A stretch of 14,606 bases of DNA from Bacteroidia bacterium (GCA_026418315.1 JAOABO010000032.1:1-14606); one strand, 5' to 3'; counted from the first letter of the stretch, positions 1-8,563 are shown. Translations and numbers: made by a program. The notes: generated by a model not told the origin, from the sequence alone.

Positions 1-2373
1 TATTAACCCTAATGTCAAGTATGGCATAACGGGCAATTGGTAGATAATATCAAAAGTAAACCTATCTACATAAAAAACATTTTTTCTATTGTATACATTG
101 GTAGCACCTGCATTGAGTTCTAATTTTGTTTTTTCAGATAGATTGTAAAAATATCTGAAGCCAATATCTAAACGATGATAATCTATCAATCTGCCCGAAT
201 TCAATGCTCCTGGAATGTAGCCAAGATTAGCATTAGAGTTGATGTAATTGTAGTTAATACTATTATTAAATTGTATGTTCGGATAAAAACCCTGAGTAGG
301 CGTGAATGGATAGGGTGAACCAAAGTTCCACCTGATATTCAATTCGTATTGTTTTTTGTTACCAAAATTATAGGAAGCCACTATATTGACATTGTGCCGT
401 CTGTCAAAAATTGGTGGATACTGAATTACTTCTCCTGTACTGGCATTACCAGCCCATCGGTTAGTCCGCATATATGAATACACTATCCACAAATATAATT
501 TTTTACTTTCGTATTTGAGTGTAAAATCTAAGCCCATGGCATCTCCCTGCTCAATAATGTACACTTTTTTGTAGATATCAGGTATGTTTTGGTTGATTTG
601 GTTATCGTCATACAATTTATCTCTGTTTACATTAATAATGGTATTAAAAAATTTATAATACCCTTCTACATTCACTTCAAAAAATTTCAGGAAATCATAT
701 TCTACTCCGGCTACAGCATGCCATGCTTTTTGTACAGAAGAAGTAGTTGTTTTTTTATTTTTGTTTTTATCTAAATAGGTGTTTGGGAACTGATCGCTAT
801 CAGGTCCATGAATATAACCATAAAATAAATTTACCACATCTCTGTCTGAATTAGCGCTAAATAAAGATTGTGAATACAGCCCTCCTGCAGCTTTCATTCT
901 GAAGGTATTGGTAATATTGTATTTGATTCCAATTCTTGGTTCGGGAGAAAATATGCCCAATGTGGCGTAATATTGTGCTCTGAAACCCGGCTCTATCACT
1001 AAATGCTTGTTTAATAAAATCCATCTGAACTTGGCGTAAGCACCAAGATTAGCCGTAGATCGTTGTTCCTGAATGGGTGAAAAATTTGGATTCTGAATTT
1101 CATAATCAGTATTTAAAACATTGATATCAATCCCCAATCTAACATCATTTCTACCTATGTACTTTACAAAATTAAATCCGGCATCAAAATTACCTACTTC
1201 ACTGGTTTTTATATTCCCTGAAATGGTATTGTTGGTATATTTAATCTTGTAATTAGAATAATTGACAAAGCCATCCATAATTAAATTGGATGACGGTGGA
1301 ATGATATAAAAATTGGTTCCCCCACCCACGCTTTTCCAAGTAAAAGTAGCAATATTTTTAAAATCTGCCTTGTCATTAAAATTAAAGCCGAAAAAATTTA
1401 TTTTAGATCCTGACTGAGTATTAAAAGATGTTTTGGCAAAGAGGTCTGTAAAATAATACGGTAAGCCATTGGTTTTATTATTTGTAAAATCGTTTGCATA
1501 CTTATACAATGCAGGTGATGTTTGAGGCAAATAAGAGTGTTTAAAAGACAACACATAAGACGCACCTGCTTTATTGCTATCTTGCTTGATAATAGGTCCT
1601 TCTAATGATAATTTGGCAGAAAAAGTAGATGCCTGTATTTTACCTGAAATGTTCTTTTTGTTACCGTCTTTTGTGCGAATGTCCATAATGGCAGAATTTC
1701 TTCCTCCGTACTCTACATTAAAACCCGCTGAATACACATCTGCCTGCTTAATAATATCGTTATCAAATACGGAAAATAGTCCCAAAGAGTGAAAGGGATT
1801 AAAAATAGTCATACCATCTAAAAGAATTTTATTTTGAACAGGCAATCCTCCACGGATGTAGATTTGACCTCCCTGGTCTCCTGTAGAAACCACACCTGGC
1901 AATACTTGTAAATATTGTGCTATATCGGGCTCACCAATACTTGGTAATTTATTGATAACAATTGGATCTATTTTAGTAACAGAAATATTTACTTTTTCTG
2001 TTTTATCTGATTTATTGGCAGAAATTTCTACTTCCTGAAGGCGTATGCTTTTTCTTTCACCAAAGTATTTTTTACTGATTACAACATTATCTTTTATTTG
2101 AATAATATCCTGAAGAGTATCAAATTCAAGAGATGTAATTACCAAAGTATGAATACCAACAGGAATTTTTGAAAGCATAAAATATCCATTAGCATCAGTA
2201 GAAGTTCCAATGGTTGTTCCCTTGATATACACATTACAAAAAGCAGCAGATTCTCCTGTAGCTTTAATATACACCACTCCTTTTACACCACCATATTGAG
2301 AAAAAACAAGTTGTAAGTTGATAAAAGCAAAAAATAGTATAGCGAAGTACTTGACATGATTTTTATTTTTCAT
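1..2373 (-). CDS. TonB-dependent outer membrane receptor (3' end cut by window edge)
   Basis: The frame is open from the ATG at 2371-2373 to base 1, giving 791 residues with no stop. Residues 1-26 form a signal peptide (MKNKNHVKYF, hydrophobic core, VFSQ). Residues about 28-115 resemble a carboxypeptidase-regulatory-like beta-sandwich (GVVYIKATGE, STDANGYF, PVGIHTL). A plug domain follows at about 125-235, with YLQVLPGVVST, IYIRGG (171-176), LLDGMTIFNPFHSLG and EYGGRNSAIMDI. The rest alternates aromatic-rich strands typical of a 22-stranded barrel. Such proteins import a ligand (siderophore, vitamin, glycan or peptide) across the outer membrane using TonB energy. The ligand cannot be told here, and no SusD partner lies upstream. 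The last visible residues, LPVMPYLTLGLI, look like a terminal strand, so only a few residues and the stop are probably missing. Start choice is supported by the signal peptide and a promoter 21 bp upstream. Confidence 0.93.
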   Translation of the reverse strand, partial: MKNKNHVKYFAILFFAFINLQLVFSQYGGVKGVVYIKATGESAAFCNVYIKGTTIGTSTDANGYFMLSKIPVGIHTLVITSLEFDTLQDIIQIKDNVVISKKYFGERKSIRLQEVEISANKSDKTEKVNISVTKIDPIVINKLPSIGEPDIAQYLQVLPGVVSTGDQGGQIYIRGGLPVQNKILLDGMTIFNPFHSLGLFSVFDNDIIKQADVYSAGFNVEYGGRNSAIMDIRTKDGNKKNISGKIQASTFSAKLSLEGPIIKQDSNKAGASYVLSFKHSYLPQTSPALYKYANDFTNNKTNGLPYYFTDLFAKTSFNTQSGSKINFFGFNFNDKADFKNIATFTWKSVGGGTNFYIIPPSSNLIMDGFVNYSNYKIKYTNNTISGNIKTSEVGNFDAGFNFVKYIGRNDVRLGIDINVLNTDYEIQNPNFSPIQEQRSTANLGAYAKFRWILLNKHLVIEPGFRAQYYATLGIFSPEPRIGIKYNITNTFRMKAAGGLYSQSLFSANSDRDVVNLFYGYIHGPDSDQFPNTYLDKNKNKKTTTSSVQKAWHAVAGVEYDFLKFFEVNVEGYYKFFNTIINVNRDKLYDDNQINQNIPDIYKKVYIIEQGDAMGLDFTLKYESKKLYLWIVYSYMRTNRWAGNASTGEVIQYPPIFDRRHNVNIVASYNFGNKKQYELNIRWNFGSPYPFTPTQGFYPNIQFNNSINYNYINSNANLGYIPGALNSGRLIDYHRLDIGFRYFYNLSEKTKLELNAGATNVYNRKNVFYVDRFTFDIIYQLPVMPYLTLGLI

Positions 2374-2394
2374 TATTTCTAAATTAGAAGTGTG

Positions 2395-2425
2395 CGAATG
2401 TATGATAAGTCATAAGTATAAACAA
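2395..2425 (-). promoter_or_regulatory. Bacteroidota-type promoter for the TonB receptor gene
   Basis: Read on the minus strand, TTG (2425-2423) is followed after 20 bp by TACATTCG (2402-2395). This is one mismatch from the -7 consensus TAnnTTTG with the usual -33 TTG spacing. The box ends 21 bp before the ATG at 2373, giving a leader of about 15 bases. This is the only promoter in the window where both elements fit. Confidence 0.5.
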
Positions 2426-2484
2426 GTATCAATAAAACTTTTATTTGTATGTTTATTTACCGAAATTAGAGGCAAATTTTTTCT

Positions 2485-4383
2485 GTGAAAAAATACCACT
2501 CCACATTCTTGAATAAAATACTGGAAATTAATATTCCAAGATATATTATTATTATATTTGATCTATGGCTTGCTTTAATATCTTTATTCATTGCTATTTT
2601 ATTAAGATTTAATTTTGAAAGCATCCCTGTTGCTGATAAAAAAAATATTCCATACAATATTTTATTTACAATTACAGTAAGATTAGTGTACGAAGTAATA
2701 TGGGGCGTTCACAAGGGAATGTTAAGACACAGTAGTTCAAAAGACGCCATGCGGATTTTTTATAGCGGGCTTTCAGGCACCCTGACTCTGTTTGGAATTA
2801 ATTTTCTATGGCTATATTTCAATGGTTATTTTATTTATCCCACTTCTGTTATTATCATTGATTTGCTGGTATATATTTTCCTGATGGTATCAGCAAGGAT
2901 ACTTGTAAAAACCTTGTATATAGAGTTTAAAAATCCCTATAAAAATAAAAAACACATATTGATATACGGAGCAGGAGAATCAGGAATTATTACAAAAAGA
3001 ACATTAGATAAAGATCATGCTTCTCAATACAAAGTAATTGGCTTTATAGATGATGATGAAAAAAAACAAGGGAAAAGAATTGAAAATACTATGGTGTATG
3101 CACCTGAAGACATGGATGAATTGGTTAAAGATAAAAACATAGATGCCATCATCATCAGCATACAAAATTTATCTTTTGATAAAAAACAGGAAATTGCTGA
3201 AAAAGCATTGAATCTTAATATTCAGATTTTATATGTTCCCCCTGTTTCAAAATGGATAAACGGACAGTTAAATGCTTTTCAAATAAAGTCCATCCATATT
3301 GAAGATTTGCTTGAAAGAGAACCTATTAATCTGAATAATCCGAAAGTAGAGGAAGAACTAAAAAATAAAATTATTTTGATTACCGGTGCAGCTGGTTCTA
3401 TTGGAAGTGAAATAGTCAGACAGTGTGCTCACTATCAACCCAAATATCTTGTTTTACTGGATATTGCAGAAACACCGCTATATGAATTAGAACTGGAAAT
3501 GAAAGAAAAATTTCCAAAACTTAATTTTGAAACTGTCATTGCTGATATAAAGAATGCCATTAGAATGAAAAGAGTTTTTGAACATTTTCGTCCGGACATT
3601 GTATTCCATGCTGCTGCTTATAAACATGTACCTGTCATGGAAGACAATCCTTCGGAAGCAATACTGAATAACGTATTAGGCACAAAATTAGTAGCTGATT
3701 TATCTGAAGAGTTCAAAGTTAAAAAAATGATTTTTATTTCTACAGACAAAGCTGTTAATCCAACTAATGTGATGGGGGCATCCAAAAGAATTGCTGAAAT
3801 GTATGTACAAAGTAAAAATAAACTATCCTCTACAAAATACATTACTACCCGTTTTGGAAATGTGCTGGGCTCTAATGGTTCGGTAATTGTTCGTTTCAAA
3901 AAGCAAATAGAAAGAGGCGGACCCGTTACTGTAACACACCCCGAAATAACAAGATTTTTTATGACTATCCCGGAGGCCTGTCAATTGGTGTTAGAAGCTG
4001 CTTCTATGGGGAAAGGTGGAGAAATATTTGTTTTTGATATGGGCAAGCCAGTTAAAATTTTAGACCTTGCTATTAAAATGATTCGTTTATCCGGATTGAA
4101 AGAAAATAAGGATATTAAAATAGAGTTTACAGGCCTGAGACCTGGAGAAAAACTGTACGAAGAAGTATTGGCAGACACTGAAACTACTATTCCGACACAC
4201 CATCCTAAAATTCTCATAGGAAAAGTCAGAGAATATTCTTTTGATGAAATAAAACAAGAAGTTGAGAATCTCATCAATGCTTTTAACACTCAAAATAACT
4301 TCAAAATAGTAGAACTCATGAAAAAATTAGTGCCTGAGTTTTCTAGTAACAATTCGGTGTTTGAAAAATTGGATAAAAATTAA
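2485..4383 (+). CDS. Membrane-bound nucleotide-sugar 4,6-dehydratase (CapD/WbpM/PglF family)
   Basis: This 632-residue protein probably converts a UDP-N-acetyl-hexosamine to its 4-keto-6-deoxy form, the first step towards modified sugars for capsule, O-antigen or glycoprotein glycans. About four membrane helices occupy residues 20-140 (for example IIIIFDLWLALISLFIAILL). A first Rossmann-like domain follows (ILIYGAGESG, 158-167), then the catalytic short-chain dehydrogenase domain with ITGAAGSIGSE (299-309) for NAD(P), HAAAYKHVPVME and STDKAVNPTNVMGASKR. The usual YxxxK is MxxxK here (M430, K434), the altered triad known from WbpM. RFGNVLGSNGSV and GLRPGEKLYEE complete the family signature. 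Length fits the family. The start is GTG at 2485: an in-frame TAG lies at 2467-2469 with no ATG between, and the next ATG is beyond the first helices. No glycosyltransferase genes adjoin it, so the exact sugar is unknown. Confidence 0.93.
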   Translation: MKKYHSTFLNKILEINIPRYIIIIFDLWLALISLFIAILLRFNFESIPVADKKNIPYNILFTITVRLVYEVIWGVHKGMLRHSSSKDAMRIFYSGLSGTLTLFGINFLWLYFNGYFIYPTSVIIIDLLVYIFLMVSARILVKTLYIEFKNPYKNKKHILIYGAGESGIITKRTLDKDHASQYKVIGFIDDDEKKQGKRIENTMVYAPEDMDELVKDKNIDAIIISIQNLSFDKKQEIAEKALNLNIQILYVPPVSKWINGQLNAFQIKSIHIEDLLEREPINLNNPKVEEELKNKIILITGAAGSIGSEIVRQCAHYQPKYLVLLDIAETPLYELELEMKEKFPKLNFETVIADIKNAIRMKRVFEHFRPDIVFHAAAYKHVPVMEDNPSEAILNNVLGTKLVADLSEEFKVKKMIFISTDKAVNPTNVMGASKRIAEMYVQSKNKLSSTKYITTRFGNVLGSNGSVIVRFKKQIERGGPVTVTHPEITRFFMTIPEACQLVLEAASMGKGGEIFVFDMGKPVKILDLAIKMIRLSGLKENKDIKIEFTGLRPGEKLYEEVLADTETTIPTHHPKILIGKVREYSFDEIKQEVENLINAFNTQNNFKIVELMKKLVPEFSSNNSVFEKLDKN

Positions 4384-4384
4384 T

Positions 4385-4409
4385 GTTTATTATTAATCAA
4401 TAACTAAAC
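4385..4409. terminator. Inverted repeat between convergent genes, possible two-way terminator
   Basis: GTTTATTATT (4385-4394) pairs with AATAACTAAAC (4399-4409), leaving one bulged C and the loop AATC. It covers the gap between two genes that end facing each other, 20 bp apart, and includes the stop codon of the minus-strand gene. The stem is AT-only apart from one pair and has no clear T-tract, so termination is an inference. Confidence 0.3.
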
Positions 4410-5198
4410 GGCAACTTCGGCTTTGATATGAGGGTGTGGATCGTACCCTTCTAATTGAAAATCTTCGTATTTAAATTCAAAAATATTTTTAATTTCAGGA
4501 TTAATAATCATTTTGGGTAAAGGCCTGATGTCTCGTGAAAGTTGTAATTTTGCCTGTTCAATATGATTGAGGTATAAATGTGCATCACCTAATGTATGTA
4601 TAAACTCATAAGGTTTTAAATTTGTTACCTGTGCCACCATCATTAAAAGCAAAGCATAAGAGGCAATATTAAAAGGAACACCTAAAAATATATCTGCACT
4701 TCTTTGATATAATTGGCAAGATAATTTTCCATCTGCCACATAAAATTGAAATAAAATATGACACGGCGGCAACCGCATATCCTTTATTTGCGCTACATTC
4801 CATGCACTTACAATCAAACGTCTGGAGTTTGGATTCTTTTTAATTTCATTAATTAAGTTAGATATTTGATCAATGTATTCTCCTTTGTAATCAGGCCAGC
4901 TTCTCCATTGGTAGCCATAAATAGGACCTAATTCTCCTTTTTCATCTGCCCATTCATCCCATATTGTAACTCCATTTTCTTTTAGATATTGGATGTTAGT
5001 GCTTCCTTTTAAGAACCATAACAGTTCATGGATAATAGATTTAATATGTAGTTTTTTAGTTGTAACCAAAGGAAACCCATTTTCAAGATTGAATCTCATT
5101 TGGTAACCAAATATACTGATAGTCCCTACACCAGTTCGGTCTTCTTTTTTAATTCCATTATCTAAAACATATTGTAGTAAATCATGATATTGTTTCAT
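4404..5198 (-). CDS. thyA: Thymidylate synthase ThyA
   Basis: This cytosolic enzyme methylates dUMP to dTMP using 5,10-methylene-tetrahydrofolate. At 264 residues it matches the E. coli enzyme in length, and the known residues fall at the same numbers. These are phosphate-binding R21 (DRTGVG), E58, W80, Y94, the catalytic nucleophile C146 in LPPCH, R166-S167 in QRSADIF, D169, N177, H207 and Y209. The C-terminus PHIKAEVAV is close to the conserved closing tail that caps the active site. Nothing looks missing. Its ATG lies 9 bp downstream of the stop codon of the fumarylacetoacetase gene on the same strand and no promoter box is seen between, so the two are likely co-transcribed. The pathways are unrelated, so the pairing looks positional. 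No dihydrofolate reductase gene follows, although one often accompanies thyA elsewhere. Confidence 0.98.
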   Translation of the reverse strand: MKQYHDLLQYVLDNGIKKEDRTGVGTISIFGYQMRFNLENGFPLVTTKKLHIKSIIHELLWFLKGSTNIQYLKENGVTIWDEWADEKGELGPIYGYQWRSWPDYKGEYIDQISNLINEIKKNPNSRRLIVSAWNVAQIKDMRLPPCHILFQFYVADGKLSCQLYQRSADIFLGVPFNIASYALLLMMVAQVTNLKPYEFIHTLGDAHLYLNHIEQAKLQLSRDIRPLPKMIINPEIKNIFEFKYEDFQLEGYDPHPHIKAEVAV

Positions 5199-5207
5199 AA
5201 ATTTAAT

Positions 5208-6482
5208 TTAATTAAAATGTAATGTTTTGGCAGGTAAAACAGTAGCCATACACTCTCCAAATCCTACCCGAATAGGACCTTTTTGAGCATATCCTTTAAT
5301 AATTACTGTATCACCATCTTGAATAAATTTTCTTTCTTCTCCATTCGATAATTTAATTGGTTGGGTACCTTTCCATGTTAATTCAAGCATACTACCATAT
5401 TGATGTGGTTCAGGCCCACTAATAGTTCCGCTGGCCATCAAATCTCCAATATTGACAGGACATCCATTAATAGTATGGTGTGCCAATTGTTGTTCCATAG
5501 TCCAGTACAGATATTTATTATTGCTTTGACAAATCAAAGTTTCTGTGCCGTTTTGAGTGCGTATAAAAACTTCTAAATTAATATCTAATGATTTTCTGTT
5601 TTTTTGTTGTAAATAAGGCAAAGGAGATGGTATTTGTTCAAAATGGGGTTCTATAAAAAATGGCTCTAAAGCTTCTAAAGTAACAATCCATGGAGAAATG
5701 GTAGATGCAAAGTTTTTGGCTAAAAAAGGTCCGAGTGGCTGATATTCCCATGTTTGAATATCACGGGCACTCCAGTCATTAAAAAGCACCATTCCAAAGA
5801 TATAATCCTTGGCCTGATTCACAGGAATAATCTGACCCTGTTCTGTTGATTTTCCAACTACAAACGCTGTTTCTAATTCAAAATCCAATAACTTTGTAGG
5901 GCCGAATACGGGCTTATCGGCATCAGCAGGTTTAGTTTGTCCATTAGGCCTGTAAAAAGAATGCGGACTCACAAAAATACTGGATGAGCGGCCATGATAA
6001 CCTACAGGTAAATGTTTCCAATTAGGTAACAGTGCGTTGTTAGGGTCTCTGAACATTTTACCTACATTAGTAGCATGGTATTCACTGGAATAAAAGTCGG
6101 TATAATCACCAATTTGAAGTGGTAGTAATATTTTTACTTCATGAATGGGTTTCAATACTTTTGAATGCAGATGTTTTTGAGATTGTAGTGAATTATTTTC
6201 TTTCAATAATAATTCCTGTATTCTTTTTCTTACTAATGATGTAATATGTTTACCCTTTGATATAAAGTCATTCAAGTATTTATTTTCAAAAGCAGATGCC
6301 AAATGTTTGTCAATATCATCAAAAAAGCCGGCATTAGATAGTTCATAAAGATCAATCACATAATCTCCTATTCTGGTGCACGCTCTGTAAGTGATATCAA
6401 CATCTGAATATATGCCAAAAGGGATATTGTAAATTGAAAAGTCAGAATGAGCAGGTATATCTATCCATGATTCAAGGTTCAT
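5208..6482 (-). CDS. fahA: Fumarylacetoacetase
   Basis: Fumarylacetoacetase (EC 3.7.1.2) splits fumarylacetoacetate to fumarate and acetoacetate, the last step of tyrosine breakdown through homogentisate. At 424 residues it has the length of the eukaryote-like enzyme, with the N-terminal SH3-like domain (about 1-120) and the C-terminal hydrolase domain. The metal and active-site residues of mouse FAH appear with a constant shift of +3: D129 (DYTDFYSS), H136 (YHATN), E202 and E204 (DFELE), D236 (FNDWSARD), R240, Q243, K256 (GPFLAKNF) and E367 (SMLELTW). All are intact. The ATG at 6482 begins MNLESWIDIPAHSDFSIYNI, a normal N-terminus for the family. A TAnnTTTG box lies 28 bp upstream, and thyA follows after 9 bp. 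No other tyrosine-pathway genes (hppD, hmgA) are in view. Confidence 0.97.
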   Translation of the reverse strand: MNLESWIDIPAHSDFSIYNIPFGIYSDVDITYRACTRIGDYVIDLYELSNAGFFDDIDKHLASAFENKYLNDFISKGKHITSLVRKRIQELLLKENNSLQSQKHLHSKVLKPIHEVKILLPLQIGDYTDFYSSEYHATNVGKMFRDPNNALLPNWKHLPVGYHGRSSSIFVSPHSFYRPNGQTKPADADKPVFGPTKLLDFELETAFVVGKSTEQGQIIPVNQAKDYIFGMVLFNDWSARDIQTWEYQPLGPFLAKNFASTISPWIVTLEALEPFFIEPHFEQIPSPLPYLQQKNRKSLDINLEVFIRTQNGTETLICQSNNKYLYWTMEQQLAHHTINGCPVNIGDLMASGTISGPEPHQYGSMLELTWKGTQPIKLSNGEERKFIQDGDTVIIKGYAQKGPIRVGFGECMATVLPAKTLHFN

Positions 6483-6510
6483 ATTTTTTTGTGTGCAATA
6501 ATACTTAATT

Positions 6511-6518
6511 CAAATATA
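6511..6518 (-). promoter_or_regulatory. -7 box for the fahA-thyA unit
   Basis: The minus strand reads TATATTTG, an exact fit to TAnnTTTG, ending 28 bp before the fahA start. It sits in the 68 bp gap after the Omp28/T9SS gene, so fahA-thyA can be transcribed independently of that gene. I see no -33 TTG at the usual distance. Confidence 0.45.
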
Positions 6519-6550
6519 TAAATGTATACCTTAGTAAAATTATAAGACTT

Positions 6551-8389
6551 TTAATGAATAATACATATTTTTTTTACTAATAATTTATCACTGTTATTTA
6601 CCAAATAAACGAAGTACATACCTTGAGGTAACTGAGAACAGTCAACCTCAATAATATTTCTGTCAGAGGGAATATTTTGTGAATATACCATCTGCCCTAT
6701 TACATCGAACATGCTTACTCTCATGTTATCATGATTATTACTTAAGAACTCAATCTTCATTTTTTCATTGATAGGATTAGGATAAACAATTATATTTTCA
6801 GGTAAAATGTTATGCTCATCTACTGACACATCGTTTCCTGTTTTAAACCACTTTGTTAAACCGAAACCATAATTTGCTAAACCTGAAAAAATAGAAGTGC
6901 CACCCGATTTCAAGTCATAACTTCCATTGCCATAATTACAACAAGCACCATCACCATACTCATCTGTAATTTCTAAACGATAGCATGTATTAGGTTGTAA
7001 GGTGAATGTTTTGGTATGTAACAAAGTCCCTGACGAGTTTAAGTTATTCCATGGGCCATCTTGTACAACAATCAATCCTGTAACATCTTCAATAATTTTC
7101 CATCGAGTATCCCATCCATATTGGTCCTGATTAAAGTTCATCTGCATATTAATACTCGGCGCTACAAGCGTAGTGGTTTGTACTATCTTTGTTATTTGAT
7201 CATTTACGGGATTTTCATCAGAATTTGAATTAATTGATGCAACACCTATTTGAAAAGTATTTGAATTAACAGTTGGAACAATACTCACATTGTTGATGGA
7301 GACAAATTTCTGAGTATAAGGAGGACAATTGCCATTCCAAGTAAATTGACCGGGTGATAAATTATTCCCTGAATAAGTAAAAGAAACCTGTGCAACATTG
7401 TAGTTCCCGTTATTTACAAACCAAAATTCTATCGGTTTCATTATTCCTGAACAAACTTCATCATTGCATTTTAGGTTAGTTATTCCAATATCTTCATTAT
7501 AAGAAAAATTATTTAAATAAATTGGACCATAAGCTCCGTTAATGATAGTAGAATACGTTTCTGCAACAAATGCAACCAGTTTTAATCGTCCCGGCAAACA
7601 AGAAGTAGTATTGGTTCCTCCGGATGGAAAGGTCAATGGGACAGTATATGTATGGTAAATATTTAACTTTGTACCTGCAGATGTTGGCGAAATAGGTTGT
7701 CCCCATGCAGGAGTGATAATATCTCTTAAAACATCATTATGCTTATAACTACCATCAGGGAACCAGTTAGTTGGGTTGTAATTACCATAATCGTGTTGTG
7801 GTCCAGGTACACTGTCCTCCAATAAAGCAATAGTAAGAAAATTCGTACTTGATGGGCTATTTGCAGTATAATACACTTGAGTATGAACATTGAGCACCCT
7901 AGTTTGCACATCCAATGTTGCCTGTAGAGCTACGTTGCAATAAGCCGTTTGGGTCTTAACAGAGTTTACAGCAGCACTCCATGAATAAGCAGGCATGGAC
8001 ATGATGCTTCCATTAAAAATCATTCTGTTAACGGAAGCACTTGGATAAGTAGCAACTCCATTAGTTGCTCTCATACCTGGTATAAGAGCAATGCTGTCAC
8101 CATCTTGTGTCCTGAAATCAGGCACAAGAGGCACTTCAGGTTCAGCAAAATATCCTTCATGGATACTGATTAAAACAACATTATTGGGGTCGTTATGGTG
8201 AATAGTCGATAATACAGCGTGGCCATTTGGACAAGCACCACAATATATGCCTGTGAATTCTTCTATTACAGCTTTTTTATTCTGTAGAATTGTATCAACA
8301 GGCAATTGTGCTGTAATGTTGGAGGTTAAAGAGAACAAAAGACATATTGTTCCTAAATACTTACCAACACAAGTTTTATATTCACTCAT
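6551..8389 (-). CDS. Omp28-related surface protein with thioredoxin-like motif and T9SS type A sorting domain
   Basis: The 612-residue product starts with a signal peptide (MSEYKTCVGKYLGT, hydrophobic core, cleavage after NITAQ). The mature protein opens with an Omp28/thioredoxin-like domain, with EEFTGIYCGACPNGH carrying a C50-G-A-C53 pair and a later YPSASVNR. A middle beta-rich region follows (about 300-420), then a module with CYRLEITDEYGDGACC seen in many Bacteroidota secreted proteins. Last comes a type A sorting domain of about 75 residues (VYPNPINEKMKIEF, LPQGMYFVYL, KKICIIH), the signal for export by the type IX system. The role is unknown; redox or peptide binding at the surface is possible. 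The frame is open up to an ATG at 8476, but that would place the -7 box, and most of the spacer before the tRNA gene, in coding sequence and bury the signal peptide. I therefore chose the ATG at 8389; 8395 (MFMSEY) is equally possible. Confidence 0.88.
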   Translation of the reverse strand: MSEYKTCVGKYLGTICLLFSLTSNITAQLPVDTILQNKKAVIEEFTGIYCGACPNGHAVLSTIHHNDPNNVVLISIHEGYFAEPEVPLVPDFRTQDGDSIALIPGMRATNGVATYPSASVNRMIFNGSIMSMPAYSWSAAVNSVKTQTAYCNVALQATLDVQTRVLNVHTQVYYTANSPSSTNFLTIALLEDSVPGPQHDYGNYNPTNWFPDGSYKHNDVLRDIITPAWGQPISPTSAGTKLNIYHTYTVPLTFPSGGTNTTSCLPGRLKLVAFVAETYSTIINGAYGPIYLNNFSYNEDIGITNLKCNDEVCSGIMKPIEFWFVNNGNYNVAQVSFTYSGNNLSPGQFTWNGNCPPYTQKFVSINNVSIVPTVNSNTFQIGVASINSNSDENPVNDQITKIVQTTTLVAPSINMQMNFNQDQYGWDTRWKIIEDVTGLIVVQDGPWNNLNSSGTLLHTKTFTLQPNTCYRLEITDEYGDGACCNYGNGSYDLKSGGTSIFSGLANYGFGLTKWFKTGNDVSVDEHNILPENIIVYPNPINEKMKIEFLSNNHDNMRVSMFDVIGQMVYSQNIPSDRNIIEVDCSQLPQGMYFVYLVNNSDKLLVKKICIIH

Positions 8390-8406
8390 AAACATAAATT
8401 TCTTTA

Positions 8407-8414
8407 CAAATATA
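8407..8414 (-). promoter_or_regulatory. -7 box for the Omp28/T9SS gene
   Basis: The minus strand reads TATATTTG, an exact fit to TAnnTTTG, ending 11 bp before the ATG at 8395 and 17 bp before that at 8389. This placement is the main evidence against the far-upstream start at 8476. No clear -33 element is present. Confidence 0.5.
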
Positions 8415-8461
8415 ATTAAAAAATAAGTATTTTTTTTAAAGAATTCATTAATATTTATCAC

Positions 8462-8469
8462 TATATTTG
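8462..8469 (+). promoter_or_regulatory. -7 box for tRNA-Arg
   Basis: The plus strand reads TATATTTG, 16 bp before the first base of the tRNA gene. It is identical to the box of the divergent Omp28 gene, and the two are separated by 47 bp. No -33 TTG is seen. Confidence 0.5.
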
Positions 8470-8485
8470 CAGCCATTCCAATGAT

Positions 8486-8559
8486 GGTTCCGTAGCTTAA
8501 CTGGATAGAGCATCTGACTACGGATCAGAAGGTTGGGGGTTCGACTCCCTCCGGAACCA
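8486..8559 (+). tRNA. tRNA-Arg (anticodon ACG)
   Basis: The cloverleaf can be folded by eye. The acceptor stem is GGTTCCG with CGGAACC (8486-8492 / 8552-8558) and the discriminator is A8559. The D stem is GCTT/GAGC with AACTGGATA as loop. The anticodon stem is TCTGA/TCAGA with loop CTACGGA, giving anticodon ACG. The T arm is GGGGG-TTCGACT-CCCTC. A34 is expected to be deaminated to inosine so that it reads CGU, CGC and CGA. CCA is not encoded. The gene ends 4 bp from the stop codon of the convergent ABC-F gene. Confidence 0.97.
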
Positions 8560-8563
8560 CTAG

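Noticed and set aside
2440..2447. TTTATTTG as a -7 box for the dehydratase gene
   Set aside because: It lacks the A at the second position and has no -33 TTG upstream, so it is too weak to list.
3618..4293. Minus-strand open frames inside the dehydratase gene
   Set aside because: They are antisense shadows of a well-conserved coding region and have no recognisable protein features.
8390..8476. N-terminal extension of the Omp28/T9SS protein starting at the ATG at 8476
   Set aside because: It covers the -7 box, is Asn/Ile/Lys-rich spacer-like sequence, and puts about 29 residues in front of a normal signal peptide.
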